This document shows, one piece after another, positions 41,683-52,184 of a stretch of 64,000 nucleotides of DNA. Position 1 is the stretch's first letter, and each line of letters starts with the position of its first letter. The notes below the pieces were generated by a model. It saw only the letters and a program-made list of their open reading frames with translations. It made no database searches and was not told the origin of the DNA. The position numbers were made by a program, and so were the translations under genes. This stretch comes from Burkholderiaceae bacterium (GTDB lineage Bacteria; Pseudomonadota; Gammaproteobacteria; Burkholderiales; Burkholderiaceae_C): NCBI GenBank assembly GCA_024235955.1, contig JACKLJ010000001.1:1721501-1785500 (forward strand), given 5' to 3'.

Positions 41683-42855
41683 TTACAGCCTTGCCAACCG
41701 CTGCAGCGCGGCTCGCAAGGTTTCGTCTTTCTTGGCGAAGCAGAAGCGCACGATCTTCTGGTCGAAGCCGTCGCCGTAGAAGGCAGAGAGCGGAATGGCG
41801 GCCACGCCGACCTCGCGCGTGAGCCACTGGCAGAACTCGGCTTCCGGCAGATCGCGCTCGCTGACCGCCAGGTCGGAGATGCCGACACACTGGAAGTAGG
41901 TGCCTTCGCACGGCAGCACCTGGAACCGCGTGTTCGCCAGGCCTTGGCGGAACAGGTCGCGCTTGGCGGCGTAGAAGGCAGGCAGCTCCAGGTACGGCGC
42001 CGGGTTGTGCATGTAGGCCGCCAGCCCATGCTGCATGGGCGTGTTCACGGTGAACACGTTGAACTGGTGCACCTTGCGGAACTCGGCCGTCAGGGCCGCC
42101 GGCGCCGCCACGTAGCCGATCTTCCAGCCCGTCACGTGGTAGGTCTTGCCGAAGCTGCTGACGATGAAGGCGCGCGCCGCCAGGCCAGGGTAACGGGCCG
42201 CGCTTTCGTGCCGGAGCGGCGTGTAGACCATGTGCTCATACACCTCGTCGCTGATCAGCAGCACGTTGGTGGGCGCGAGCAGTTCCTGCAGCCGCAGCAT
42301 GTCGGCCTCGGACCATACCGTGCCGCTCGGGTTGTGCGGCGTGTTGATGATCAGTGCCCGCGTGCGCGGCGTGATGGCCGCGCCGATACGGTCGAGGTCC
42401 GGCCGGAAGGTGCCGGGCACCAGCGGCACGCGCACCACGGTGCCGCCGGCCAGCTCGATGTTGGGCACGTAGCTGTCGTAGCAGGGCTCCAGCACGATCA
42501 CCTCGTCGCCCGGGCCGACGCAGCACAGGATGGCGGTGAGGATCGCCTGCGTGGCACCCGCGGTAACGGTGATTTCGTCCGCGGCCCCATAACGGCGGCC
42601 GTAGAGCGCTTCAATCTTGGAAGCAATGGCCTCGCGCAGCGCGGGCACGCCCGTCATCGGCGGGTACTGGTTGTGGCCGGCGCGCATGGCTGCATCGACA
42701 GCATCCACCAGATGCGCGTCGCAATCGAAATCCGGAAAGCCCTGGCCGAGGTTCACCGCCTGGTGCTGGGTGGCCAGCGCCGACATGACGGTGAAGATGG
42801 TGGTGCCGACATTCGGCAGGCGCGAGGGAAACGAAGGGGTCGGCTCAGAGTTCAT
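41683..42855 (-). CDS. PLP aminotransferase, YbdL/kynurenine-aminotransferase type
   Basis: This 390-residue fold-type I aminotransferase has NLGQGFPDFD (substrate loop), TAGATQAILTAI, YDSYVP, INTPHNPSGTVW, ISDEVYEHMVY and the PLP lysine in SSFGKTYHVTGWKIGY. The N-terminal NLGQGFPD and overall spacing match YbdL, a methionine-preferring aminotransferase, and kynurenine aminotransferases. The start overlaps the end of the CysB-like gene by 11 bases, so a sulfur-amino-acid link is plausible. Confidence 0.9.
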   Translation of the reverse strand: MNSEPTPSFPSRLPNVGTTIFTVMSALATQHQAVNLGQGFPDFDCDAHLVDAVDAAMRAGHNQYPPMTGVPALREAIASKIEALYGRRYGAADEITVTAGATQAILTAILCCVGPGDEVIVLEPCYDSYVPNIELAGGTVVRVPLVPGTFRPDLDRIGAAITPRTRALIINTPHNPSGTVWSEADMLRLQELLAPTNVLLISDEVYEHMVYTPLRHESAARYPGLAARAFIVSSFGKTYHVTGWKIGYVAAPAALTAEFRKVHQFNVFTVNTPMQHGLAAYMHNPAPYLELPAFYAAKRDLFRQGLANTRFQVLPCEGTYFQCVGISDLAVSERDLPEAEFCQWLTREVGVAAIPLSAFYGDGFDQKIVRFCFAKKDETLRAALQRLARL

Positions 42856-43786
42856 AGTGGTCGATATGGCCGGTCATGGCCTTGGAGATCAGGTCGCGGT
42901 CCAGCCGGTCCGACAGCAGCGTGGCGAAGTGGTAGACGAAGTCGCGCAGGTAGGCACCGCGCTTGACGGCGATGCGCGCCACGTTCTGGCCGAACAGCTG
43001 CCCGAGCGGGCGGGTGACCAGATCGGCCTCCCTGGCATCGGCCATGGCCATTTCGGCCACGATGCCGATGCCCAGACCCAGGCGCACGTAGGTCTTGATC
43101 ACGTCGGAATCGATCGCCTCCAGCGCGATGCGCGGCTCCAGCTGGCGCTGCGCGAAAGCCTGGTCGATGCGCGTGCGGCCGGTGAACGAGGGGTGGTAGG
43201 TGATCAGCGGCTCGGCGGCGATGTCCTCCAGCGTGAGGCGTTCGGACCTGGCCAGAGGATGGGTGACGGGCAGCACCAGCACGTGCTGCCACTCGTAGCA
43301 GGGCAGGGTGACCAGTTCGGGGTAGTTGGCCAGCGATTCGGTCGCGATGCCGATTTCCGCCACCTCTTCGATCACCATGCGCGCCACCTGGTCGGGCGCG
43401 CCCTGGTGCAGGCTGATGTTGACTTTGGGGTAGCGCTCGCGCAGGCGCGCCACCGGCACCGGCAGCACGTAGCGGGCCTGCGTGTGGGTGGTGGCGATGG
43501 AAAAGGTGCCCGTGTCCTGCGCGCTGTACTGCTCGCCGATGCGCTTGAGGTTGCCGACCTCGCGCATGATGATGGCGATGCATTCGAGCACGTGCTGGCC
43601 GGGCTCGGTCACGCGCTTGAGGCGCTTGCCGTGGCGCGTGAAGATCTCGATGCCCAGTTCCTCCTCGAGTTCGATGATGGCCTTGGACACACCGGGCTGC
43701 GAGGTGTGCAGCGCCTTGGCCGCCTCGGTGAGGTTCAGGTTGCGCCGCACCGCCTCCTGCACGAACTTGAACTGATGCAGATTCAT
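42845..43786 (-). CDS. CysB-family LysR transcriptional regulator
   Basis: This 313-residue regulator begins MNLHQFKFVQEAVRRNLNLTEAAKALHTSQPGVSK, the winged helix of the CysB/Cbl branch with its characteristic NLNLTEAA. The effector domain contains TTHTQARYVLP, typical of the sulfate/acetylserine-responsive group, and GIATE, YHPSFTGR and ESDVIKTYV-like segments. It probably controls sulfur-assimilation genes. Neighbouring cbiX (siroheme chelatase) and the methionine-type aminotransferase fit this. It is expected to bind as a tetramer to its own upstream region. Confidence 0.92.
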   Translation of the reverse strand: MNLHQFKFVQEAVRRNLNLTEAAKALHTSQPGVSKAIIELEEELGIEIFTRHGKRLKRVTEPGQHVLECIAIIMREVGNLKRIGEQYSAQDTGTFSIATTHTQARYVLPVPVARLRERYPKVNISLHQGAPDQVARMVIEEVAEIGIATESLANYPELVTLPCYEWQHVLVLPVTHPLARSERLTLEDIAAEPLITYHPSFTGRTRIDQAFAQRQLEPRIALEAIDSDVIKTYVRLGLGIGIVAEMAMADAREADLVTRPLGQLFGQNVARIAVKRGAYLRDFVYHFATLLSDRLDRDLISKAMTGHIDHYEL

Positions 43787-43813
43787 GGTTTCTCGTTATA
43801 TGAAGCTGCGAAA

Positions 43814-44236
43814 TTATGCGTCTTTTGTTCTATCGATTGGTGCGTCGACCTCGGTGATGCCGTCCAGCGCAGTGCGCGCCATGCAGGCCAGAACGTCCTG
43901 GTGCTCGCCGATGGCGGTGCGCACGTCGATCACGATGCCGGGGTGGCTGGTGCGCAACTGCTCGGCAATGCGGGGCAGGTCTTCACGCGCATGGCGGCCC
44001 GCACCCAGGAACATCGGCCACACCGTGATGGCCCGCGCGCCCTGGCTGGCCAGTGCCTGCACGCAGGTCGGCAGGTCGGGCGCCGTGAGCTCCAGATAGG
44101 CGCAAGCCACCGGCACGTGGGGCGCCAGCTCGCGCATGGTTCGGGCCACGGCCTCGATGGGCTCGCTCCAGCGCGGGTCGCGCGAGCCGTGGGCGAACAG
44201 CACCACGGCGTGGCCGGCAGCGTGGGAGGGCGGCAC
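43814..44236 (-). CDS. cbiX: Sirohydrochlorin chelatase CbiX/SirB-like
   Basis: This 140-residue single-domain class II chelatase inserts Co or Fe into sirohydrochlorin. The metal-binding His lies in VVLFAHGSRDPRW and a second in VWPMFLGAGRHAREDLP. Length fits the short CbiX/SirB form. The start is GTG 44236, three bases beyond the lptG stop. Location beside a CysB-like regulator suggests siroheme supply for sulfite reductase. Confidence 0.88.
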   Translation of the reverse strand: MPPSHAAGHAVVLFAHGSRDPRWSEPIEAVARTMRELAPHVPVACAYLELTAPDLPTCVQALASQGARAITVWPMFLGAGRHAREDLPRIAEQLRTSHPGIVIDVRTAIGEHQDVLACMARTALDGITEVDAPIDRTKDA

Positions 44237-44238
44237 GG

Positions 44239-45351
44239 CTACTGCCTCAGCACCAGCCAGCCAAACGCCGCCAGCGACAGCAGCGAATAGAGGAAGCCTG
44301 GCGCAGCAGCCGTCAGCCACGGCTCCCAGTTGCGCAGGTTGCCGACGAAGCCGAACACGTTGTTGAGCAGGAAGAAGCTGATGCCCACCAGCACGCCCAG
44401 GAACACGTAGCCGGTGATGTTGCCGGCGCGGAAGTGCAGGTAGGCAAAGGGCAGCGCCAGCACCATCATCACCAGGCAACTCAGCGGGTAGAACACCTTG
44501 CGCCAGAACTCGATCTCGTAGCGCTGCGCGCTCTGGCCGTTGGTCTGCAGGTGCCGGATGTACTGGAACAGGTCCACGGTCTTCATGCGGTCCGGGCTGA
44601 GCAGCGCCGCGGCCACCATGTCGTTGGACAGCTGGGTCGGCCAGGACATCTCGGCCAGGCTCTTGCTGCTGATTTCGGGCCGCTCGCCAGCGGCGGTGCC
44701 CTCTCCGAACTGACGCTGCTTGACGTCCTTCAGTTCCCAGGCGTTGTTGTGCCCGAAAGTCGCCTTGCCGGCCTTGATGGTGGCCAGCAGCCGCCCCTGG
44801 TCGTCGAACTCGAAGATGCGCACGTTGCTCATGGCGCCGTCGGCCGACATCGCGCCCACATTGACCGAATAGCTCGCCTGCGGCTGGCGGTCTTTCAGCC
44901 AAGCGCCGGTCTGGCCCACAGAAAGTTCGCCCCAGAAGCGGGTGCGCAGCAGCTGGGCGGTCCGGTTGGCCTCGGGCGTCAGGTAGTCGCCGAACACGAA
45001 GGTCAAGGCCACGAAACCCACGCCGAGCGCGAGCAGCGTGGTCAGCGCCCGCCGCGGCCCCAGGCCGCTGGTGCGCAGGATGGTGAATTCAGAACTCTCG
45101 GCCAGCCGCGCCATGACGTAGATGGTGCCGATGAGCACCGCGATGGGCAGCAGCTCGTACACATGGCTGGGGATCAGCAGCGCCACGTACAGCAGCGCGT
45201 AGGGCAGGGTGTAGCCGGCCTTGGCGTAGCGCGCCACGTCGTCCAGCTGGTCCACCAGATCGAAGAAGAAGAACAGCGCCAGAAAGGCCAGCATCACGAA
45301 GGCCACGGCCCGGATCACTTCGCCATAGATGAGGTGGCGGATGGTTCTCAT
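44239..45351 (-). CDS. lptG: LptG, LPS export ABC permease
   Basis: This 370-residue inner-membrane permease of the LptB2FG LPS extractor has three N-terminal and three C-terminal membrane helices around a periplasmic jellyroll (about 110-270). The start MRTIRHLIYGEVIRAV and the segment ESSEFTILRTSGLGPRRAL, the coupling-helix region, are typical. The start overlaps the lptF stop by four bases. Confidence 0.95.
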   Translation of the reverse strand: MRTIRHLIYGEVIRAVAFVMLAFLALFFFFDLVDQLDDVARYAKAGYTLPYALLYVALLIPSHVYELLPIAVLIGTIYVMARLAESSEFTILRTSGLGPRRALTTLLALGVGFVALTFVFGDYLTPEANRTAQLLRTRFWGELSVGQTGAWLKDRQPQASYSVNVGAMSADGAMSNVRIFEFDDQGRLLATIKAGKATFGHNNAWELKDVKQRQFGEGTAAGERPEISSKSLAEMSWPTQLSNDMVAAALLSPDRMKTVDLFQYIRHLQTNGQSAQRYEIEFWRKVFYPLSCLVMMVLALPFAYLHFRAGNITGYVFLGVLVGISFFLLNNVFGFVGNLRNWEPWLTAAAPGFLYSLLSLAAFGWLVLRQ

Positions 45352-46463
45352 GCCGGCTGCCCCTCGGGCTGCGACGCTGCTCGCAGGCCACGCCGCAGCC
45401 AGCTTGGCCGTTCGCCCTGGCGCCACCACAGCCAGGCCAGCGTCAGGCCGAGCACGCTGCCGTGCATGAGCACCACCAGGGGAGCCAGTCCGATGCGCCC
45501 GCTGGCGATCCAGGATTGCCCCACATTCAGCAGGTTGTAATAGGTGGCGAAGGCCAGCACAGCGAACACCAGGCTGGCACTGCGCCCGACCCGCGGGTTG
45601 ACGCGCGTGGCCGCCAGCGCCAGCACCAGGCAGTTGATCGCCGCCAGCACCAGGCCGACGCGCCACCAAAGCTCGGAAGCGTTGCCACGGGTTGGGTCGC
45701 TCAGCAACGCCCAGGTGGACTTGTAGCGCGGCGATTCGTTGGCGCGCGGGCTGAGCGGCTTGTCGCCCACGCGGGTGCCGTACTCGGCGAACTCGCTCAG
45801 GCGCGATCCGCCGGTGGTGGTGTCGGTTTCCAGGCGCTGGCCCTTCTCGAGGATCAGGAAGCGGTCGTCACCGATGGTTTCGGTCCGGCCGCTGCGCGCC
45901 GAGGTCACCGATTCAGAACCCTTCTCAGTGGCGGCAATGAAGATGTTGCTGCCGCCCTGATCGCCGGGACGGGTCTTGTCGATGAAGAAGACGCGCTGGC
46001 CGCCCGCCGATTCCTGAAACTGCCCTGGCGCCACGCGGTCCACGTCGCCGCGCTCCTGGTAACGGTCGCGCAGGTCGCGGATCTGGGTGTTCGACCACGG
46101 CCAAGCTACCAGCGCCAGCAGCGCGATCACCACCAGCACCGGCCAGGCAAACTGCAGCAAGGGTCGCAGGAAGGAGCCCAATCCCTGCCCGCAGGAAAAC
46201 CAGACCACCATCTCGCTGGTGGCGTACATCCGCGTCAGCGTGGCGGTGGCAGCGATGAACAGGCTGAGCGTGAGGATGGTGGGCGACTGGCCCAGCACGG
46301 TGTAGCCCATCACCAGCATCACCTCCGACGGGTTGACCACGCCGCGGCTGGCCTGGCCCAGCGTCTTGATGAGCATGATGGTCATCACGATGGTGACCAG
46401 CACCACCAGGGTGGCACCGAAACTGCGTGCCAGCTCCTTGCGAAAAGCAGAATGAAATAACAT
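45348..46463 (-). CDS. lptF: LptF, LPS export ABC permease
   Basis: Partner of LptG in LPS extraction, 371 residues. It begins MLFHSAFRKELARSFGATL, has a coupling segment TSEMVVWFSCGQGLGSFLRP, a periplasmic domain (about 120-270) with FFIDKT, and three C-terminal helices including FATYYNLLNVGQSW. It is divergent from pepA across 23 bases, the common beta-proteobacterial arrangement. Confidence 0.95.
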   Translation of the reverse strand: MLFHSAFRKELARSFGATLVVLVTIVMTIMLIKTLGQASRGVVNPSEVMLVMGYTVLGQSPTILTLSLFIAATATLTRMYATSEMVVWFSCGQGLGSFLRPLLQFAWPVLVVIALLALVAWPWSNTQIRDLRDRYQERGDVDRVAPGQFQESAGGQRVFFIDKTRPGDQGGSNIFIAATEKGSESVTSARSGRTETIGDDRFLILEKGQRLETDTTTGGSRLSEFAEYGTRVGDKPLSPRANESPRYKSTWALLSDPTRGNASELWWRVGLVLAAINCLVLALAATRVNPRVGRSASLVFAVLAFATYYNLLNVGQSWIASGRIGLAPLVVLMHGSVLGLTLAWLWWRQGERPSWLRRGLRAASQPEGQPA

Positions 46464-46486
46464 CGCTTCAGATCAAAAGGTGAATT

Positions 46487-47977
<1,491 letters not shown>

Positions 47978-47998
47978 GCACGTGGTGCCGCCGGGACC

Positions 47999-48433
47999 AT
48001 GACCGATATCGCGTTCCATTTCAACGTCGGCGAGCCGCTGGCCTATGCCTGCCGGCTGCTGCGCAAGGCCTACGGAGCGGGTGCCCATGTCACCGTCGTG
48101 GGGCCGGAAGCGGCCCTTGCCGACCTGGACAGGGCGCTGTGGACCTTCACGGCGCTGGATTTCGTGCCGCACTGCCGCTCCAATGCGCCAGCCACGGTGC
48201 GCGAGCGCACGTCCATCGTGCTCGCGCCGGACGCAGTTGCCGCGCAGGGCCATGCCGATGTGCTGCTGAACCTGGGGGACGGTGTGCCATCGGGTTTCGA
48301 GCAGTTCGAGCGCCTGATCGAGCTGGTCAGCACCGGTGATGCCGACCGGCAGCAGGCACGCGCCCGCTGGCGCCACTACGCCGAGCGGGGCTATTCGATC
48401 ACGCGGCACGACCTGGCCGCGCGGGAGAGTTGA
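47999..48433 (+). CDS. holC: DNA polymerase III chi subunit (HolC)
   Basis: This 144-residue chi subunit connects the clamp loader to SSB. The sequence begins MTDIAFHFNVGEPLAYACRLL and contains LWTFTALDFVPHC, as in other HolC proteins. The pepA-holC order is conserved across proteobacteria. Twenty-one bases separate it from pepA and one base from the next gene. Confidence 0.92.
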   Translation: MTDIAFHFNVGEPLAYACRLLRKAYGAGAHVTVVGPEAALADLDRALWTFTALDFVPHCRSNAPATVRERTSIVLAPDAVAAQGHADVLLNLGDGVPSGFEQFERLIELVSTGDADRQQARARWRHYAERGYSITRHDLAARES

Positions 48434-48434
48434 G

Positions 48435-48812
48435 ATGGCGTTCGAAGACGATGCACCGGCATCGGCACGCCCGGTACCCAAGTTCGTGCCGACGCTGACC
48501 GAAACCATTGGTGTGCCATCGGCCACACAGGTAATACCCACACCTTCCACTGCTGGCGTCGTATCAGCAGCGGTATCGCAGCCTGCGGCGTCCTCCGCGC
48601 CGGTTGAGACCGACGAGCGCATCGCCCAGGCCATGCTGGAGCAGATTGGTCCCGATCTGGACAAACTCATCAGCGAAGCGGTGGCGCGCGTGGTCCACGA
48701 ACAGATGCTGGGCCTGGCGGGGCGCGTGCGCACCGAAGTGGCGCGCACAGTGCGTGAACAGGTGGCGCGGCAGTTGCTGGCGCATACTAAAGGGTCTGGG
48801 GAGGAGTCCTAG
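48435..48812 (+). CDS. Small acidic/helical protein downstream of holC, unknown function
   Basis: This 125-residue protein has a low-complexity N-terminal half (PKFVPTLTETIGVP, Ser/Ala/Thr-rich) and a C-terminal amphipathic helix (ERIAQAMLEQIGPDLDKLISEAVARVVHE). The VPTLTE motif and place after holC recall the Burkholderiales-restricted DUF2486 proteins. That assignment is from memory and uncertain. No membrane segment. Confidence 0.72.
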   Translation: MAFEDDAPASARPVPKFVPTLTETIGVPSATQVIPTPSTAGVVSAAVSQPAASSAPVETDERIAQAMLEQIGPDLDKLISEAVARVVHEQMLGLAGRVRTEVARTVREQVARQLLAHTKGSGEES

Positions 48813-48933
48813 GGTTTACCCCAGATGTGGTCGCCCGGCCGGTTAGCGTGTTCCCTATATCTGCGGCACGCAAATTGCGCTAACGTCCGGGCACGTTGGG
48901 TGCTTTCTCAACTTTTCTTTTTGGAGGTTCCGT

Positions 48934-50064
48934 ATGCAATTTCGTTTGAAAGTCACGATTGCGGCTGCCGTGGCAGCCTGCGCGGGTGCAGCTTTGGCCC
49001 AGGAGCAAACCGTGACGATCGGGTCCGTGGCTCCCATGTCCGGTCCCCAGGCGCACTATGGCAAGGACAACGCCAACGGCGTCAAGATGGCAATCGAGGA
49101 TCTCAACAAGCAGAACATCAGCATCGGCGGCAAGAAGATCACCTGGGCCGTGGATGTCGAGGACGATGCCGCCGATCCCAAGCAGGGTGCGGCCGTTGCA
49201 CAGAAACTGTGCGATGCCAAGGTCAACGGCGTGGTCGGCCACCTGAACTCCGGCACCACCATTCCCGCCTCGAAGATCTACCACGAGTGCGGCATTCCCA
49301 TGGTCACCGGCGCTGCCACCAACCCCGACCTGACCAAGCCGGGCTACAAGGAAGTCTTCCGCATCATCGCCAACGACAGCTCGCTGGGCGCCGGCTTGGC
49401 GTTCTACGCCGCTGACGCGCTGAAGCTGAAGAAAGTGGCCATCATCGACGACCGTACCGCCTACGGTCAGGGCGTGGCCGACATCTTCGAGAAGACCGCC
49501 AAGTCCAAAGGCATGCAAGTGGTCGAGCGCCAGTTCACCACCGACAAGGCCACCGACTTCATGGCCATCCTGACCGCCATCAAGGCCAAGCAGCCCGATG
49601 CCGTCTTCTTCGGCGGCATGGACCCGCAAGCCGGCCCGATGCTGCGCCAGATGGAGCAACTTGGCATGACCAACGTCAAGTTCTTCGGCGGCGACGGCAT
49701 CTGCACGGTCAAGCTGGCCGAACTCTCCGCTGGTGCCAAGACGCTGGGCAACGTGGTCTGCGCCGAAGGCGGCACCTCGATCCAGAAGATGCCGGGCGGC
49801 AATGCCTGGAAGGCGCGCTACGACAAGGAATACCCGAACCAGTTCCAGGTCTACAGCCCGTACACCTATGACGCGACCATGCTGCTGGCCGATGCCATGA
49901 AGCGTGCCAACTCCACCGACCCCAAGGTGTACCTGCCCAAGCTGATCGAGTCCAAGTACAAGGGCGTGACGGCTGTCATCGAGTTCGAACCGAACGGCGA
50001 ACTGAAGAACCCCGCCATCACCCTGTCGGTGTTCAAGGACGGCAAGAAGACCCCGCTGAACTGA
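48934..50064 (+). CDS. LivK-like branched-chain amino-acid ABC transporter substrate-binding protein
   Basis: This 376-residue periplasmic receptor has a signal peptide (VTIAAAVAACAGAALA). It shows the type 1 binding fold hallmarks VTIGSVAPMSGPQAHYGKDNANGVKMAIEDLN, VVGHLNSGTTIPASKIY, VAIIDDRTAYGQGVAD and VYSPYTYDATMLLADAM. It probably binds Leu/Ile/Val or related amino acids. The permease and ATPase genes are not adjacent. GGAGG lies upstream of ATG 48934, and a clear terminator follows. Confidence 0.93.
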   Translation: MQFRLKVTIAAAVAACAGAALAQEQTVTIGSVAPMSGPQAHYGKDNANGVKMAIEDLNKQNISIGGKKITWAVDVEDDAADPKQGAAVAQKLCDAKVNGVVGHLNSGTTIPASKIYHECGIPMVTGAATNPDLTKPGYKEVFRIIANDSSLGAGLAFYAADALKLKKVAIIDDRTAYGQGVADIFEKTAKSKGMQVVERQFTTDKATDFMAILTAIKAKQPDAVFFGGMDPQAGPMLRQMEQLGMTNVKFFGGDGICTVKLAELSAGAKTLGNVVCAEGGTSIQKMPGGNAWKARYDKEYPNQFQVYSPYTYDATMLLADAMKRANSTDPKVYLPKLIESKYKGVTAVIEFEPNGELKNPAITLSVFKDGKKTPLN

Positions 50065-50096
50065 TCCGGCGCGGCAGGCCGGCGCCAGCCGGCCAT

Positions 50097-50127
50097 GAAA
50101 AAGGCCACCCTCGGGTGGCTTTTTTTG
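50097..50127 (+). terminator. Rho-independent terminator after the LivK-like gene
   Basis: AAAAAGGCCACCC-TCG-GGTGGCTTTTTTT: an 8-bp GC-rich stem with a 3-nt loop and a seven-T tail on the plus strand. Confidence 0.92.
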
Positions 50128-50285
50128 CGAGCGGGGTTCGATAAGTGGCGAGCAGGTGCTTGAGACAACGCTCCGTCAGATTGGCCAAGGAAGTATCACC
50201 ATGCGGGCGCCGGATACCACCAAAAATACCACCATCGGAAGCTGGCTTGCCCCGCCTACTATCGGCCAACAGAAAACAAAACAAC

Positions 50286-50315
50286 TCCGTAAGTCCTTGA
50301 CCTACGGGGCTTTTT
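50286..50315 (-). terminator. Possible terminator for tRNA-Ser (weak, bidirectional)
   Basis: CCGTA and TACGG form a short stem with a T-rich run on either side: GGGGCTTTTT on plus and TTGTTTTGTTTT on minus. It lies just downstream of the minus-strand tRNA gene. Confidence 0.4.
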
Positions 50316-50357
50316 GTGGGTGTTCTGGACGTTGGCAGACGCTCAAAAACAGAATCC

Positions 50358-50448
<91 letters not shown>

Positions 50449-50553
50449 GTGGAAACGCGAGATTGTAGCAGTGTCGTGGTGCGTTCCTGCCTGGGGAAGG
50501 TTGGGGAACGGTCCCGTGGCGCTTCATGCAGCCGCCCTGGTCCGGCAACGCCG

Positions 50554-50620
50554 GATTTCAAGAGAAATCGACCTCAAGGCCAGGCGTGGCGGGCGCAGGC
50601 AGCTATCAAATTAGAAGCTA
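50554..50620 (+). repeat. Dispersed repeat copy R15 (intergenic)
   Basis: Begins ATTTCAAGAGAAATCGACCT and carries CAGGCGTGGCGGGCGCAGGC then AGCTATCAAATTAGAAGC. Its left arm resembles R9 and R10. Confidence 0.92.
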
Positions 50621-50651
50621 TCCGAAGACCTGCGCGGGGCCACGCCAGCGG

Positions 50652-51581
50652 TCAGGCGCGTCCGGCTGCGTCGGCCTGCTGGCTCTGGACCATCTTCATG
50701 GCCGACGTGACCAGGGCCGAGACCTCGGTCATGTTGCTGGGCACCACCAGCGTGGTCGTGGCTTCAGAAGCGAGCTTGCTGTAGGCGTCCACGGCTTTCT
50801 CTGCCACCTTCAGTTGCACGGCCTGTTCGCCGCCCGGCTGGCGGATGGCGGTGCCGATGCGGGCGATGGCCACTGCGGTGGCGTTGGCCACCTCGGTGAT
50901 GGCCGCTGCCTGACCCTGTGCGGTGTTGATGGCGGCCTGCTTCTCGCCCTCGGACTTGGCGATGGCGGCCTGCTTCATGCCCTCGGCCAGGTTGATCTGC
51001 TCCTGCCGCTTGCCTTCGGAGGTGGCGATGACGGCGCGCTTTTCCCGTTCGGCCGTGATCTGCGCCTGCATGGCGCGCAGGATCTCGTTGGGCGGCGTCA
51101 GGTCCTTGATCTCGTAGCGCAGCACCTTCACACCCCAGTTGAGCGCCGCCTCGTCGATGGCCTCGACCACCTTGGCGTTGATCATGTCGCGCTCCTCGAA
51201 GGTCTTGTCCAGCTCCAGCTTGCCGATCACGCTGCGCAGTGTGGTCTGCGCCAGCTGCGTGATGGCCATGACGTAGTTGCTGGAGCCGTAGCTGGCGCGC
51301 ATCGGGTCGGTCACCTGGTAGTAGATGACGCCGTCCACCTGCAGCTGCGTGTTGTCGCGCGTGATGCAGACCTGGCTGGGCACGTCCAGCGGGATTTCCT
51401 TCAGGCTGTGCTTGTAGGCCACGTTGTCGATGAAGGGCACCAGGAAGTTGAGGCCGGGCGCGAGCGCGGTGTGGTACTTGCCCAGGCGCTCCACCACCCA
51501 GGCATTCTGCTGCGGCACGACCTTGATCGAGCGAACGATGAAGATCACGGCGATGACGACGATGATGAGTGCGATTTCCAC
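50652..51581 (-). CDS. Stomatin/SPFH-domain membrane protein (QmcA/paraslipin-like)
   Basis: This 309-residue protein has one N-terminal membrane helix (IALIIVVIAVIFIVRSIKVV). An SPFH/band-7 domain follows (VPQQNAWVVERLGKYHTALAPGLNFLVPFID) and a coiled coil rich in Ala/Glu/Lys (about 190-250). GTG 51581 gives the natural N-terminus; the frame is open further upstream into the neighbouring gene. It pairs with the NfeD-like gene 40 bases upstream, a conserved SPFH-NfeD partnership in membrane organisation. The plus strand shows no gene here. Confidence 0.92.
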   Translation of the reverse strand: MEIALIIVVIAVIFIVRSIKVVPQQNAWVVERLGKYHTALAPGLNFLVPFIDNVAYKHSLKEIPLDVPSQVCITRDNTQLQVDGVIYYQVTDPMRASYGSSNYVMAITQLAQTTLRSVIGKLELDKTFEERDMINAKVVEAIDEAALNWGVKVLRYEIKDLTPPNEILRAMQAQITAEREKRAVIATSEGKRQEQINLAEGMKQAAIAKSEGEKQAAINTAQGQAAAITEVANATAVAIARIGTAIRQPGGEQAVQLKVAEKAVDAYSKLASEATTTLVVPSNMTEVSALVTSAMKMVQSQQADAAGRA

Positions 51582-51621
51582 GGGCTGCGTTTCCTTTATG
51601 GCAAGCGAAGAAGGGCGGGCA

Positions 51622-52047
51622 TCAGACCGGCTCGACCACCAGCCGGCTGCCCACCAGTTCGACCACCCGGTGCGGGCCGCTGTGCGGAATCTGGCCGGGC
51701 CGGTGCATGGCGGTCCAGGGTGCGCCGCGGTAGCGCACGACGGCCGTGCCGTCGGGGTTCCAGCGCTCGATCTGCACGGTTTCGCCCACATCCAGGTTGA
51801 CGCTGCGCTCGGCGCGCGGCGACGGGTCGCCCGGGCGCCGCTTGCGCCACTGGTAGCAGCCGCCCACCGCCACCAGGGCGACCACGGCGCCGATGACCAT
51901 CTGCGCCATCAGCGACAGGCCGGCGTGCGCGGCCAGCGCGCTGGCCGCCGCGCCCAGCGAGAGCATCAGCAGGTAGAAGGTGCCGGTGGCCAGTTCCAGC
52001 GCCACCAGCACGCCGGTGACGATCCACCACAGTGTCGATTCAGCCAC
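51622..52047 (-). CDS. NfeD-like membrane protein
   Basis: This 141-residue short NfeD has two or three membrane helices (STLWWIVTGVLVALELATGTFYLLML and further) and a C-terminal OB-fold (VNLDVGETVQIERWNPDGTAVVRYRGAPWTA). The start is GTG 52047 behind GGAGG. It is the typical partner of the downstream SPFH protein. Confidence 0.88.
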   Translation of the reverse strand: MAESTLWWIVTGVLVALELATGTFYLLMLSLGAAASALAAHAGLSLMAQMVIGAVVALVAVGGCYQWRKRRPGDPSPRAERSVNLDVGETVQIERWNPDGTAVVRYRGAPWTAMHRPGQIPHSGPHRVVELVGSRLVVEPV

Positions 52048-52184
52048 GTCCGCCTCCTGTTCCGGGGTGTTGTGCCGACATTCAGGCCCCATTGTGGGGC
52101 AAGCGGGGAACCAGCCAGGCCGCCGACACCTCAATTCCGTACACTTGCGCGTTTCACCGCTGTAGCGGGCCGGAGGCCTGTGCC